Shown here: positions 1 to 12,403 of the stretch, in pieces
Layout of the letters: every line of letters begins with the position of its first letter
Position numbering within the stretch: position 1 is the first letter of the stretch
Source: Stemphylium vesicarium
Lineage: Eukaryota; Ascomycota; Dothideomycetes; Pleosporales; Pleosporaceae
DNA: 43,136 bases
Direction of reading: 5' to 3'
Assembly (NCBI GenBank): GCA_004380135.1
Contig: QXCR01000201.1
Location: forward strand, 1-43,136
Notes under the pieces: model-generated
What the model was told of the DNA's origin: nothing
Databases searched by the model: none
Seen by the model: only the letters and a program-made list of their open reading frames with translations
Made by a program: the position numbers and the translations under genes

Positions 1-1599
1 CACGATGGTACTTGTCGGTCTTTGTACACGATGCGCTTCGTGTTACTGTCCGACGCCTGCCACAGTAGGTTCCGGTAAAGATGCTCTTGGAATATGCCAT
101 ACCTACTGTTCTTGCACGGTAGCGCGCGTGCAATGCGGGCCTCTAACCCAGATACTGCAACGCATCTGTCAGTGTCGTTGGTAAGTCCACGCTTTGAGTA
201 GTTCTGGAACAGAAAGTGGATAAATTCCACAGTACGTGTTGGGCCTGATTTTAAGAGACGGTCCGGAAAGCATGGGTCTAGTAAGAAATAACCCTTTCGA
301 GGTGAGCTGAAGACGGTGGTGTCTAGTTAGTCGTTTGTTAACCCAGATAGAGTAGACTTCTTACCTTCTCATCTTTGTAAGATTCTCGCAGTGCACTCCC
401 TCTCCACACTCCCAGTAGGTCTGGTTGGCGCTGAAGTGGATAGTTCGTTTAGCTAAGACCCTCTCTTGCATGACCCATGCTCGATTGTTGAGCCCAGCTC
501 GTTCCACATCGTTCTCGAAGTCATCCATATGGGTGGAGATACACACCTGATTACCTCCAGCATCTTGGACACGCACATACTCAGTGCTTGCGTTTCGGGC
601 GAGGAACCCTGCGTTCGAATTGACAGCCGACGTTGCAGCGATTGTACAATAGGCCGAGGCGAAGACATCCTCCATACGACCCGCTTCTCGGTCCCAATCA
701 TCTGCGTTCCACTGAATGATGCACAGTGAGTCAATCCAGAGATACTTAATGCGCAGCTCCCGGGTCACTTGGACTGCATCTTGGAATGTCTTCGGTAGTT
801 CAGAGAGAGCGAATCCGTCTAGTCGTGCAAGGCGGTTGCTATCAGTAGTGCAGTATCGAGGATTGTCCTTTGTTGGGGGATCGTTGCCCCAGCGGTGAGA
901 CAACGCAGTATACTCCACACTTTCATTCTCTTGAGGGACATAGAGACGTAGAATCTCTGGATCGGCATGTCCAACGTAGATCAGTCTCGTTGGCGATGCT
1001 CCTTGGGATCTGGCATTCTGTCGGTTGCAAGCGTGGTTTTCGTCGCACCATTCGAGCCAGCTTCGAAGGAGCGCGAAGCGTGCAGCGCTTTCAGGCGCAG
1101 GCAGAACGGGGAAGCCGATTGGGATATCAGCTCTGTCGAAGGGCGGGTGATCTGTGCTCGGGACAGGTGAGAAGCAAGGAAAGGTTCTAAGGCACCATTC
1201 GAGCCACATTCGGAGGAGTGTGAAGCGTGCGATGGGTAGGTACTCTGTATCCAAGACAAGTGGTAAGCAATGAGTGATTTTAGCACACTAGAGGGGCTAG
1301 GAACACTAACCCACGTCAGAACACAGCCTCAGCATACGCAGACCTTTACGGCCGAGTCGTAGCGCCGCGCCATCTCGAACAACGCTAAGATCCACGTTCT
1401 CGTTCTCGTGAAAACGTTCAGCGGTCTGGACGAGTAGTTTGCAGAGCGCACAGCTCCTCGAGGCGACACGTATCTCAGAGAGGCGAGCTTCAGTACACTG
1501 ATGCTCAGTTACAGGATCTACCAAGACACTGCAACATGCGCAGGGGTGAACAGTGTTAGGGTAGTCGTGTAGTCTACGCTTAGGCAAGACCCCATGCAA
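1..1599 (-). CDS. HET-domain (heterokaryon incompatibility) protein, three exons, 3' end beyond window
   Basis: The gene reads as exon 1 1599-1311, exon 2 1244-365 and exon 3 306 to the window edge. Intron 1 (1310-1245, 66 bp) runs GTTAGT to ATACAG. Intron 2 (364-307, 58 bp) runs GTAAGA to TTCAG with a CTAAC branch site. The phases (1 and 2) fit and both in-frame stops are removed. Exon 1 carries CACC and SCALCKLL cysteine pairs and ends LRMLRLCSDV, the usual N-terminal block of this family. Exon 2 has the HET signatures EYTALSHRWG, YLWIDSLCIIQ, a RMEDVFASAYCTI block, RAWVMQERVLA and YWECGEGVHCE. Exon 3 continues with SPRKGYFLLDPCF, DRCVAVSGL, RNLLWQ and VPSW, as in family members. HET domains trigger cell death after non-self fusion; this one shows no second domain inside the window. 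Base composition is normal and there is no RIP damage. The start at 1599 is the first Met of exon 1. Exon 2 contains a short internal duplication (see findings). Confidence 0.88.
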
Positions 1600-1694
1600 T
1601 CTTCTTGCGAAGTCGTTGTCGAAAGTGAATGACCAGTCCGGCTATCCTAAGGTTATTATAATTTGCACTAGCTGTAAGCGCAGCACCAAACGAG
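1600..1694. promoter_or_regulatory. 5' flank of the HET gene
   Basis: This is the short normal-composition stretch between the HET start codon and the minisatellite. It must hold the core promoter. I see no TATA box or known operator with confidence. Confidence 0.35.
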
Positions 1695-1998
1695 ACTTAC
1701 CCCCTACAGCACCAGACACACCAGGGTTAGCAGCTGCCTCGTGCATCCACGTTCGCAGGTCAACTTACAAGCTACACCACCAGACACACTAAGGTTAGCA
1801 GCTACCTCGCGCATCTACGTTCGCAGGTCAACTTACATCCTACAACACTAGACACACTAAGGTTAGCAGTCGCCTCGCGCATCCACGTTCGCAGGTCAAC
1901 TTACATCCTACACCACTAGACACACTAAGGTTAGCAGTCGCCTCGCGCATCCACGTTCGCAGGTCAACTTACTCGCTACACCACCAGACACACCAAGG
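1695..1998. repeat. 68-bp minisatellite, about 4.5 copies
   Basis: Units start with ACTTAC at 1695, 1763, 1831, 1899 and 1967, an exact 68-bp period. The last copy is cut after 32 bp where the Copia LTR begins. Each unit contains ACGTTCGCAGGTCA and ACACACTAAGGTTAGCAG. Copies differ by a few transitions; copies 3 and 4 are almost identical. The array lies about 95-400 bp upstream of the HET start codon. The units are contiguous, with no spacers, so it is not a CRISPR array. Confidence 0.95.
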
Positions 1999-2206
1999 TG
2001 TCAGATTAGATGAGATATATCGTAGAATAGATGATTGTTCATTGTATGTGTTCTTGATGATGGTGCTATCACGATGTATATGCTCTCGTGCAAGTAAGGC
2101 CAAAGTAGGATTAAGGCGGGTTAGCTAATATAGCTATAATTAATACTAATACTAAAACTACCTACTAGATAGCCTTCTTTCTAATAGTAATATCTACTAT
2201 CTAATA
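1999..2206 (-). repeat. Copia copy 1, 3' LTR
   Basis: Starts TGTCAGATTAGATGAG and ends CTATCTAATA, a RIP form of CTATCTGACA. The outer 120 bp or so are hardly mutated, whereas the inner half is strongly AT-shifted. Confidence 0.9.
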
Positions 2207-5200
2207 TACCCTCTTAGCTTAGAAGCCCTATTATAAGCTACTTAAACTAGTTTATTAATTCTATATTATAAGGCCTTCTAGCTACTCCTATAACTTCTTA
2301 AGTTTAACCTCCTTTAATAGGGCTTCTTTACGTTTAATAAGTTCTAGTTAATTAAAGAAACTAGCCTATTTATTAGCTAGTAGTAATTTAGTAAATCTAT
2401 CTATAATTATATTATTAGATAGAGTATACTCTACTTTAATTATCTTTTAGGTAACTTCTTATTATAGCTAGTAATAGTATATATTAACATACTATAGCTT
2501 TATCTAGAGTTTAGCTATATCTTTATTTACTAATTAGATAGTCTAGGTATTATCGCACTTAATTATAATAATTAGATTACTTAGAGTTACCTAGAGCTCC
2601 TTTAATAATCGCGATATAAAAATTACCTCTTTAGCTACTTAAGATAGAGTAAGTAATTCTACTTCTATTATTAATATTATAATAGTATCTTATTTACTTA
2701 CTCTCTAGGCGATAAGTCTACTAAATAGCTTAATAGCGTATCTCTAAGAGCTTTTCCTATCTAATATATTATCTGCGAATGACGCGTCGCTAGCTATCTT
2801 AAGATCTTCGCCTCTGCCAAGTTTAAGAGCTAGGGCTTTTGTTCTTTTAAGATAAAGAAGCATATAGTTAGTAGCGTCGTGATACTCTATACTTAGATTA
2901 ACTAGATATTAAGCGAGTTGTAATATTGCAAATGCTATATTAGGTCTTATAGTAACTACTGTGAATAATAGCGAGCTAATCTTGCGTTAATATTAGTTAA
3001 TATTAGCTAGTTCTACTAGGCCGTCTCTTAGTTTAAGCTTAATACTTAATATTAGCGTATTATATCTTATATCTTATTAGCTCGTTAGTTAGCTAATCTT
3101 ATTAGCGTATGCAGCTTATAATAGCTAAATTATCCTTTAGGTCTAGTCGCGTATTACTTCTATACTAAGGAACCACTAAAGGTTATCTCCTCTAGTATAT
3201 AGATACTTATCCTATATTAGCTTAATAGCCTTTATTACTTCTTATTATTACTTTAAGTAGTACGCGATTATAATGTTATCTATATAGAAGAAGATAATTA
3301 CTTTATTCTTAATTATATAATATAGCTCTTATAGTACTTATTTAAATCTAATTTAGGCTAAGATTACTATAAACTCTTTCTACTAGAGTAATAGCGAGAT
3401 ATAGAGGCTGTATAGTACCTTTTATACCTTAAGTAGAGTACTAGGCTTCTAATATCCTCGCGGCATCTTTATATATATCTCTTAATTAATTACTACGTGC
3501 ATAAACGCATTTATAACGTCGTATTACTTTAGTTTAAGATTAAATTTAGTAGCAATTACTATTAGTATCCTAAATAAGCGGCCTACTAATATCGCTGCGT
3601 ACGTGTCTTGGGCTATAATATCGCGTTACTAGTCTCCTCTCGCTACAAGTCTTACCTTGTATTTATTAAGGTGGTGGTGTTTATCGAGTTTATACGTATA
3701 AACCCACATGTAGTCCAGTATCTGCTATCCTGCTCGTTTAACTAGCGACGCTAGGATTTCGATCTATAATTTCATTTGCTTATAGCTTTTAAGGTGCGTT
3801 CTTTCTACTTTCTTAAACATTTCGTAGAGTAAATGTTCTTCTAGTTTTAAGTGTGCTGTAGGTAATAATAGCAATTAGTTGCGATAGGGTTTAATTCCTT
3901 TAGCTATTAGTCGTTTTAGCTAAGCTTTATTAATTAGCTTGCCCTCGTATTAACTAAAATGTCTAGCCTTAGTGCCTGCTATAAAGGCGGCTGCCTATAG
4001 GACCGTCATTAATATAGCCTAATTAGATAGTCTTGTCTTATTATTATTATTCACTTCTTCTTAAATAAGAAAGGCTACTAGTAGAGGAGTTAGTAGTAGC
4101 GTTAGCTATGCCTCTATAATTTTCCTCCCTTAGTAGTATCTAGTTTATTATCTACGCGGAGTCTCCTCCTATACTATATTATTCTTGTAGAATATTTCTA
4201 TTTCTAGTTATTAGTTCTAAGTACTTAGGAGTTTAATTATCTTTACCTAAGTCGCAATTTCCTCTAGAGTGTTATATATTAGGTTATCTATTAGATTCTT
4301 AGTTTTACTATTAAAGACTACTTCTTTATTAAATACTATATTATAGGTACTAACTACTTTAGCTATAGATAGGACTTAAATATAGTAGATGTTAGTTAAC
4401 TAATATCTTATAAGATACCTAATCTAGGCTTTTAGGTCTAGCCTTTATAGCCTAGACTTTTCTTAGTAAGTATTATCTATTATTATAAAGGCTTTACACC
4501 TATATATTCTTAGATAAGCTTAATTTAGTCTTTAGGGTCTAGTAACTATGCTATTTATAGTAGCTACGCGCGTAAAGAATATTTTATAAGGCGATGTCCA
4601 CTTATTTAGATAATTTAGGGTTTAATTATATAGGTATACTGCCACTCTAGTGATTTCTAGCTAGAGTTCCTATAGAAGATTCGCATCTAGTCAAATTGCG
4701 CGTGCCTTCTCTTTTATCACACCCCCTAAGCGTTCGGCTCCTCCATTCTATGCTTGTGTATCTAGAGCGGAAGGCTCAATTCTAATTAATAGGGACGTGC
4801 ACTATCTCTTAACTTCTTACTTAACTATAATAATTTTATTATCTATCTTAATAATCTTAACTATAATATTAAATTATTTCTTTATAAATTAGATAAAGAG
4901 GCCTAATAAGTAAATAATTAAGTATAATAGCCTATTATCTTTAAAGTAGAAGTCCTAAATATATTAGAAGTATTAGTAGGTAATTAGTATTTAACTCTTT
5001 TCTTTTATAACGCTGCCTACTTTATATTTATAAAAGTTAATAGTAATCCTCTTACTAGGGCCTTCGTTATTTAACCTTAGAGCTCTATATATTTAGCACT
5101 TTAATTTTAATCTACCGCATATATCGCATTATACTATAGTAATGCCTATAATCTTCACCCCCTTAGATTGTTATACGAGGTGTTTAATAGCTAAAGGTCT

Positions 5201-6080
5201 AGGGTAGCTAAGGCGCTTATGCTATAGTATTGCTATCGCCCTCTACGATCGTCGTTTGGCTCAATTCATACATATATAGAAGGCTGCAGCTGGCTCTGCT
5301 AGGCTCCTAACGATTTATTAGCCGTGTTATTCTAATAGGGTAGTAATAATTAATCCGTCCTATTATTAAAGGCTAGTTAGGTCTTCTCTATTTTCCTACT
5401 ATATACTTTATCTTCTAAGTAGACTAAATAATATTAGGCTATAAAGAAAATCTAGATACTATACTATATTATCTAAGTAGAGAGTATATTCTTCTTATAT
5501 ACTCTTAGTTATTATAAAGATATTTCTATATTTTTATATTTAGACTCTCGTATTTCTAGCCTAGATATAATCTTCTATTACTAGTAGGCGTACGTTCTTA
5601 AGCTTTAAGAGATTATTATAGATATATATAGTTAAGCTAGAGTCTAGAATAAATATATCCTTTAATAGATATTCTTATTAGCTTACGCTTAATACTACTT
5701 CTATTATACTCTCTTCTAGTCTTATAATTACGCGCCTATCTAGTTAATTAATAGTATAGTCTAAAGTTTAAGATGTCTTAATATAAAGTATAATTAAGCG
5801 TAATACTATAGTTAGGCGTAGTTATTTTATTCCTAAGTTTATTTCTTATATTATTCTTTATAAGTTAGTATTATATTTAAGTTTATACTATACTAGTTTT
5901 ATAACGCCTTAATTTAGCTTAAACTACTTAGGTGCCTTAGCTATATTTATATAGTAGTAGTTAGATATCTTATAATGCTATTCATAGGCAGGACATATGT
6001 CTCTAGCTATCGCTATATTCCTCTCTAGGAACTGCTTAGTTTTGATACTCTAACTATCTATCTTTCGCTTATTTAATAGC
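2207..6080 (-). pseudogene. Copia copy 1 pol (integrase, reverse transcriptase, RNase H), dead
   Basis: This is the reverse complement of the pol region of the Copia copy at 25128-30477, and the same blocks occur in mirror order. RNase H lies near 2700-3000. The RT active-site region (YVDD-type, mutated) is near 3270-3300. A block around 3640-3720 reads as the Copia RT start (YTYKL, NKC-KARLVARG). The GAG-pre-integrase block (LWHKRLSYPRP-like) is near 5190-5240. Stops are almost all TAA/TAG, as expected when RIP hits Gln and Trp codons. Small less-mutated patches remain at about 4690-4800 and 5230-5330. Confidence 0.8.
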
Positions 6081-6548
6081 TGTTACGAACCTGAGAAGAC
6101 GGGGCACGGCAACCTATATACGGAAGTAATAAAGGAGTCACTTTATATAAGTTAAGTAAATAGCTAACCTTTAAGAACTAATAAGTAGCGTTACCTTATA
6201 GCTTACGTAATTCTATAGTTTTAATAGAAAGCTACTATAAGATAAGTTACGTATATTCTATAATATTCTATAATATCCTATAATATTCTATAAGGTATTA
6301 CGTATAGGATATATAGAACTTTATAGAATATATAGGATATTAAGTTATATTCTCTAAGTATATAGCTACTAGATAGTATACTCTTATAGTTACTATATTT
6401 AACTTTAAAATCTAAGAATTAGTACTTAATTCTTAAACTCTTAAGTTATTTATTAATCTTTATATTATACTTAACTTATCTTATCTATTACGCGCCTAGC
6501 TTATTTCTAAGAACTAACCTTAGGACCCTCTAAGAATAGACCTTTACA
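6081..6548 (+). repeat. Gypsy 1 5' LTR (468 bp)
   Basis: Runs from TGTTACGAACCTGAGAAGAC to CCTTTACA and matches the 3' LTR throughout. The first 45 bp or so keep their C and G; the interior is AT-rich with short ATATCCTATAATATT-like repeats. Confidence 0.94.
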
Positions 6549-6594
6549 CTTTAAATACCCTTAAAATAAGTAATATAGTAATAGATACTCTAGA

Positions 6595-7700
6595 TATGAC
6601 TATAAACGCTACCTATACCTTAGTACGTAGTAATAAGTCTAACTTATACTATAGTAACTATAATAAGCTTAAAGCTTAGCTACTCTAAGTTAATAGATAC
6701 CTCTATATTAAAGAAAATAGGATTAACGATAACGATAAAGTTATATAAGCTACTACCTTCCTTTACGGCAACGTAGAGAAGTAGGCTAACTCTATCTTAC
6801 GCTAATATATAGATAACGATATTAATAACTAAGATAATATTAATCTTGTTAATAACTAGGACGCCTTTAAAGCTAAGATAAAAGAAGTTTTTTTACTCTT
6901 TAAAGAATTAGTAGTTGTAGAATAAAAGATTTAGAGACTTAGATAGACTAGGTCTACTACTAACTATATAACTAAGTTCTAATAATATTCTATAGTTATT
7001 AACTAGAATAATAATACTTTAATATAGATATACTAATAAGGTCTTAAGCTAACTATACGTAAGGAACTTATGCGAAGTAGATCTAACCTTAATATACTTA
7101 ATAAACTTATAAATAAAGCTATTTAAATTAATAATAAGTTATATAAGCTTATACTAGAGGAAAGACTATTTAACTAAGAAACCTATATCTAAGAGCCTAC
7201 GAATAACTAACTAAGATACTAGCCTTAACGTTCGTACCTTAACTAAGGACGTTAGCGAAGCTACGCACCTTAAGTCCCTAGTATATACGCCATGAATGGC
7301 TATGAGCCTATGCACCTTAATAATATTAATAAGGGACTAAGTTAGCTAAAGTTTTAGCGTAATAAGAGTAAGAAGCTAATTACGTGCTATATCTATAGTA
7401 AAATAGGCTATATAGCACGGGACTATTATAGTAAAAATAAGGTTGCACGACAAGTTAACGTACTTAGAAAGGCTAGCAAACTAGCTAATAAATTATAAGA
7501 AGTTATTATAAAACCTATAATTAAATACTAAGTAAATAGTAGAGAAGGTATCCTTAAAGGAATTAAGAACCTTACTATTATAAGAACTAAATGCCTAGAT
7601 AACCTACTTGTATCTAATAAGGAGTATAATACACTAGAAGAAGACATAGTAGAACCACTACGCACTAAGCATAATAAGATAGCCACGTTTAAGAAAAAAT
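6595..7700 (+). pseudogene. Gypsy 1 gag, RIP-dead
   Basis: A frame from the ATG near 6595 reads as a retrotransposon capsid: NRYLYIKENRINDNDKVI, then FLYGNVEK, ANSILR and DAFKAKIKEVF. It is interrupted by TAA/TAG only. A degraded zinc knuckle at about 7384-7430 reads CYIYSKIGYIARDYYSKN, where several Tyr occupy the positions of the CX2CX4HX4C ligands (Cys TGY to TAY and His CAY to TAY are RIP changes). The virus-like particle protein is not functional now. The C-terminal limit is approximate. Confidence 0.78.
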
Positions 7701-8639
7701 ATTAACTAAGCACGCCCTACGTAAGCCTACTAGAGATAGAGTCGCTATTACTATAGATTAATAGCCTACTCTACTACCTTAATAAGGAACTAGTGGATTA
7801 CGCTATAGAAACCCTAAATATCCTATAAACTATATAATAGCACTTCTACGATCTAGCCTATAAGGTTAATTAAAATTAGGAAAATATTCCTCTAGAGATT
7901 AAGAAGTTCCTACTAACGCTAAAGAATCTCTAATAGGTTAAAAAAGCACTATAAGTATAGAACGAACCTATAGTTATACCTTCTAATAAAGATATCTAAG
8001 AGATAACTCTATACGCTGTAAAATTAGATAGCTAAATAGTTAAGATTCTAGAATAAGATATTTAAGAGTTCGCATAATACTCTTAGAATAATAAGCTATT
8101 ATAGGCTAAAGAAGTAGAAAAGTAATAGTTATAAACTTAACCTTAAGGCAAATAAAAGATTAATTAAATAAGCTAAGATACTATAGTCTAGTACTAGTAT
8201 AATCCTCGTAACCCCTACTATACTAAGTTATTATAGACTAGTTATACGTACAACTTCTATAAGACCTATTACTTAGAAAAGAAGAGATCTATATAGTCTC
8301 TAAGAAGAGTATATAAATTTCCTAAGTATAAAGTAGAATAGGATATATATATTAAAGATATATACCTAAAGCACCTATAGAATAAGTGTAAGAATACTTA
8401 TTTCCTTAGTCACGAAGACCTGTAAGACATTATCTAGATATAAACTATATATAAGACACGATACGTTAACAACTCTATCTACGAATATAAGGAGCACGAC
8501 TAGCAAATATGCCTAAGTAGCGCATACGATAAGCACTACGACATAAAAGAATTCTATAGATTTAGAACTAAGTCTTTTTTAAACTAGTAAATAGCTAAGA
8601 AGGCCTAGCTAAAGAGATTAATATAGTAAATCCCTTAGA

Positions 8640-11600
8640 ACTTATTAAGCTACTAGTATAGCTTAATAGAGTATAAATACATACTTTAGTAGATTTAGGA
8701 TTAAAAGTAAACTATATTTTAGCGCACGTAGTAGATAAAGCTAGATTTTAACTACTATAGAAATATTAGTCCTACCTACTATAGGTTACTAATAAATAAC
8801 TAATACTAGAAGAAAGTAAGATTATATATAAGGTCACTAACGTGACGCTTAGTATCTAAGAGTACTAGGAAAGGATAGACCTAGACGTCTTTAGACTAGC
8901 TACCTATAATATTATATTAGAACTTCTTTAGCTATAAGAATATAACCTATAGATTAACTAGAAGTTAAAGAAGTTCTTATTTAAGTACTATAGACTAGAC
9001 GTAACTATAAGCTAGCCTACGTATTAACTAATTTTAATAGTAGATAAGAGGAAAGTTTATAATATTACTAAAGAATAGCGAATTTTATATAAGAATGGCC
9101 TTAAGATATAAGAGTTTAACTTAATAGATACTAGTAAAGCACCTCTAGATTACAAAGTTAAAGTTTTAGAGAAACGTATAACTTCTAATATTCTAAAAGA
9201 GTATAAAGAATTTAAGTACCTTTTTATAGAAGTAGTAAATAGTAAAGCCTTACTAAAGTATTAACTCTAGAATTATAAGATTATCTTAGAAGAAGAGAAA
9301 ACTCTACCTTTTAAGCTAATATATTAACCATTAGAGATAGAACTTAAAGCGCTAAGAAAGTAGCTAGATAAAGACTTAAAGAAAGAATATATTAGACCTT
9401 CTATGTTACTAGTAGGATTCCTAATACTTTTTATACTAAAGAAGAAGGGACTACTAAGAATATACGTAGACTATCGTAAGCTTAATAATATTATAGTAAA
9501 GAATTAATACTTACTACTAAATATTATAGAACTTTAGAATTAATTATTTTAAGTAAGAATCTTTATAGTAATAGATCTACGAGATAGATACTACCTTATT
9601 AGAATAAAGAAAGGTAAAAAATAGAAGATAGCGTTCTAAATAAGATATAGATACTATAAATATACTATTATGCCTTTTAGGCTTATAAACGCCCTAGTAA
9701 TATTTTAGGAACTTATTAATAACGTGTTAAGAACTTATCTAGATATCTTTATTATTATATACTTAGATAATATTCTTATCTACTCTAAGAATAAAGAAGA
9801 ATATATTAAATATATCTATATAGTGCTAAGGTGCCTAGACTAGTTTAACCTATAACTTAAGCTAGAGAAATACGAATTCTATAAGGAAGAGGTCGCTTTC
9901 TTAGGATATATCGTAGGAGCCAATAGAGTACATATAAGCGAAGAAAAGATTAAGGTAGTTAAGAAATAGCTACTACTAAAAATAGTTAAGGAAATATAAT
10001 TCTTCCTAGAATTCCTAAACTTTAATTAATAGTTTATTAAGAATTACTCTAAGATTACTATTCTATTAATAAAACTTATAAGAAAAGATATACTATTTAT
10101 ATAAAGTAAAGAAGTAGAAGACGCCTTTTAGACGCTTAAGAATATAAGTATAACGCTACTATACTTCTATATATTCTAATTAGGGTAACCTCTACGCTTT
10201 AAGACTAACTTATTAGATCTTGCACTAGGAGAATACGCTAGCTAATTATATAAAGGCTAATAGTATTCTATAGCCTATTATTTACGTAAGCTTTTAGGAC
10301 TAGAGGAGAACTATAATATTTATAATAAGAAGCTATTAGCTATTATTACCTACTTAAAGTATTAGAGAGTATACGCTAAGAGTTACTTAGAACTTATAAT
10401 ATTCTTAGATTATAAGAACTTAGTTACGTTTATAACTACTAAGGTACTTAATAAATAATAAGTTTAATAGTTATAGAAATTAGGATAATATAAGTTTAAG
10501 ATTATATTTATACTAAGAAAAAATAATAGTAGAGCTAATACCCTTAGCCGTAGATATAATATTATAGAAATAAAGATAATTAATAAATTTATAATACTTA
10601 CACGCTATAAAGATAGATTATTAGAACTAGCGAAGACGCTAAATCTAGTTATATAAATTACTAATAAGGTACTAGAAGAATTATAAGAAGTAATTATTAA
10701 GTAACACTATAACGACCTTATATACGGTTACCTTAGTATTACTTAAATAATAGAACTTATTAAGTAAAATTATAAGTTTCTATATATAAAGGATAAGGTT
10801 ACCTCCTTTATTACTAAATGCGTAGACTATTAGAAGAATAAATATAGTACCTACGCACCCTATAGAGAAATGCAAGCAATAGAGCTACCTAACACACTAT
10901 AGTTAGACATCTCTATAGACTTTATTATAGGCCTACTAGTCTTAAGAGACCCTATTACTAAAGTATTATATAACGTAATTCTTGTAGTAGTTAATCGTTT
11001 TATAAAATAAGCTAAGTATATCGCCTTTCGCAAAGATTTCACGGCGGTATAACTTACGCACGTTATTAATAATCGTGTTATAAGGTATTACGGCATACTA
11101 AAGTTAATTATTAGTAATAGAGATAAGCTCTTTACTTTAAACTTTTAGACAGCATTACTTACTATAATTAGTACTAGAAGGAAGCTATTAATAGCTTATT
11201 ATCCGCAAATAGATAGATAAATAGAACGAACAAACCGCATAATAAAAGCCTATCTACGGATCTATGTTAACCACTAGCAGAACAACTAGGTTTCACTACT
11301 ACCTATGGCATAGATGGCCTACAACAACAAGCTTTCAGAGTCTACAGGACAGACCCCGTTCTACGCGAACCACGGGAGACACCCAAATCTCTTTACACGT
11401 ACACTACTAAGCCCGAAAACGGAAGCAGCTATCGCCACAGCCAATGAGCTAAAGTTAGTACACGAGTTGCTATAACGCGAACTTAAAAAGGCATAACGCT
11501 AGAGCATCTTATATATTAATAAGAAATAAAAAATAGCACCTTAGCTAAAGAGGGGGGATAAAGTTTATCTACTTATAAAGAACCTTCGCACTACACGACC

Positions 11601-11970
11601 TAGTAAGGGACTTAATAACGTTAAAGTTAGACTATTTTTAATTCTTAATTAGAAGGGACTAGTTACTTATATACTTAACTTTCTATCTAATACGAAGATA
11701 CACCTAAGATTCTATATTAATATATTAGAATTAGTAGACTCTAAAACGCCGCTCTAGAAAACTTTCTACTATAAAATAGAAGAGGATAATAAATTTAAAG
11801 TTAAGAAAATCCTCGCACACTAAACGTAGAATAATAGTAAAGAATACCTAGTTAAATAGTTAGGCTATCCTAAGAGCGATAACACCTAGAAATTAGATAC
11901 AAACCTTACGAACTGCCGCTAGCTACTTGCGCAGTATCATGCGAAGCACTTAGCCACTCGTCGAAAGTAG
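8640..11970 (+). pseudogene. Gypsy 1 pol: protease, RT, RNase H, integrase, chromodomain, RIP-dead
   Basis: The protease active site reads VDLG (DSG with a Ser-to-Leu RIP change) near 8689-8700, followed by VNYI. RT shows LRIYVDYRKLN (about 9450-9485), DLRDRYYLIRIKKG (about 9572-9615), MPFRLINALV (about 9670), and the catalytic box as YLDN (about 9757-9775) instead of YLDD. RNase H has KTNLLDLALGEYA (about 10200). Integrase has PQIDR-IERTNRIIKAYL (about 11200-11265) and a well-kept stretch TPFYANHGRHPNLFTRTLL (about 11350-11410). The C-terminal chromodomain (about 11770-11905) reads KKILAH, SKEYLVK, LGYPKSDNT, which defines a chromovirus; this domain targets integration to heterochromatin. 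The frame ends near 11970 and overlaps the tail of the antisense frame by about 60 bp. Confidence 0.88.
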
Positions 11971-12403
11971 GATCTCTATCTAAGAAGGTCGGCGTAAAGG
12001 TACTCTAATCTAATATAGAAGTACTAGGTATTATACTGTCTTTAAGAAGACGCACCTTCTAGTTAATATTATCTACTACCTCTAGCGCTTTAATCTCTTC
12101 TACGAATTTTCCTAACTTATCTACCTACTACTATTTATAACGCTTTAGCACTTTCCTTTATTTGCGAAGACGATCCTTCTTCGCACGTGCCGCCAATAAA
12201 GCATCCAACGCTGCCGCCTCCGCTGCATCAGCCTCAGACTCCTGTTGTTCTAAGCGAGCTAGCTCCTAGTCCAACTAAGAAAAGTCCGGCAAGGGAACCT
12301 CCACCGGCACGCACGACTTCACACCATTGCGATAATAATTTCCACATTTCTTCTTTAACGACAATATGCGACACTCTAGATTCTTTTTTACGTAATATTA
12401 ATA
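11906..12403 (-). pseudogene. Antisense ORF of Gypsy 1: Zn2Cys6-like cluster plus coiled coil, RIP-dead
   Basis: On the strand opposite gag-pol, a frame ending at TAA 11906-11908 reads as a protein. A cysteine cluster at 12403-12311 has spacing CX2CX6CX8CX2CX7C, which fits the fungal GAL4 type (CX2CX6CX5-12CX2CX6-8C). Ligands 1, 2 and 5 are now Tyr (TAT/TAC), each one G-to-A step from Cys. The third ligand is preceded by VKKNLE. Next come VPVEVPLPDFS and a charged helix (ELARLEQQESEADAAEAAAL, ARAKKDRLRK, RKVLKR) over a less mutated patch at 12180-12300, then LGKFVEEIKALEVV and a tail PTFLDRDPTFDEWL. In-frame stops are TAG/TAA only, at plausible Gln or Trp sites. The start codon is unclear, upstream of 12403. 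The frame is convergent with pol and overlaps its end. Function is unknown; a DNA-binding regulator is an inference from the cluster. Confidence 0.68.

Noticed and set aside
361..466. HET frame ending at the TAA at 361
   Set aside because: The stop lies within a consensus intron; the downstream frame restores conserved family sequence.
1695..1998. CRISPR-like array
   Set aside because: Contiguous 68-bp units without spacers in a eukaryotic genome; a minisatellite.
10860..11042. 60-codon minus-strand ORF in Gypsy 1
   Set aside because: Lies opposite the integrase catalytic core in RIP-shifted DNA; chance open frame.
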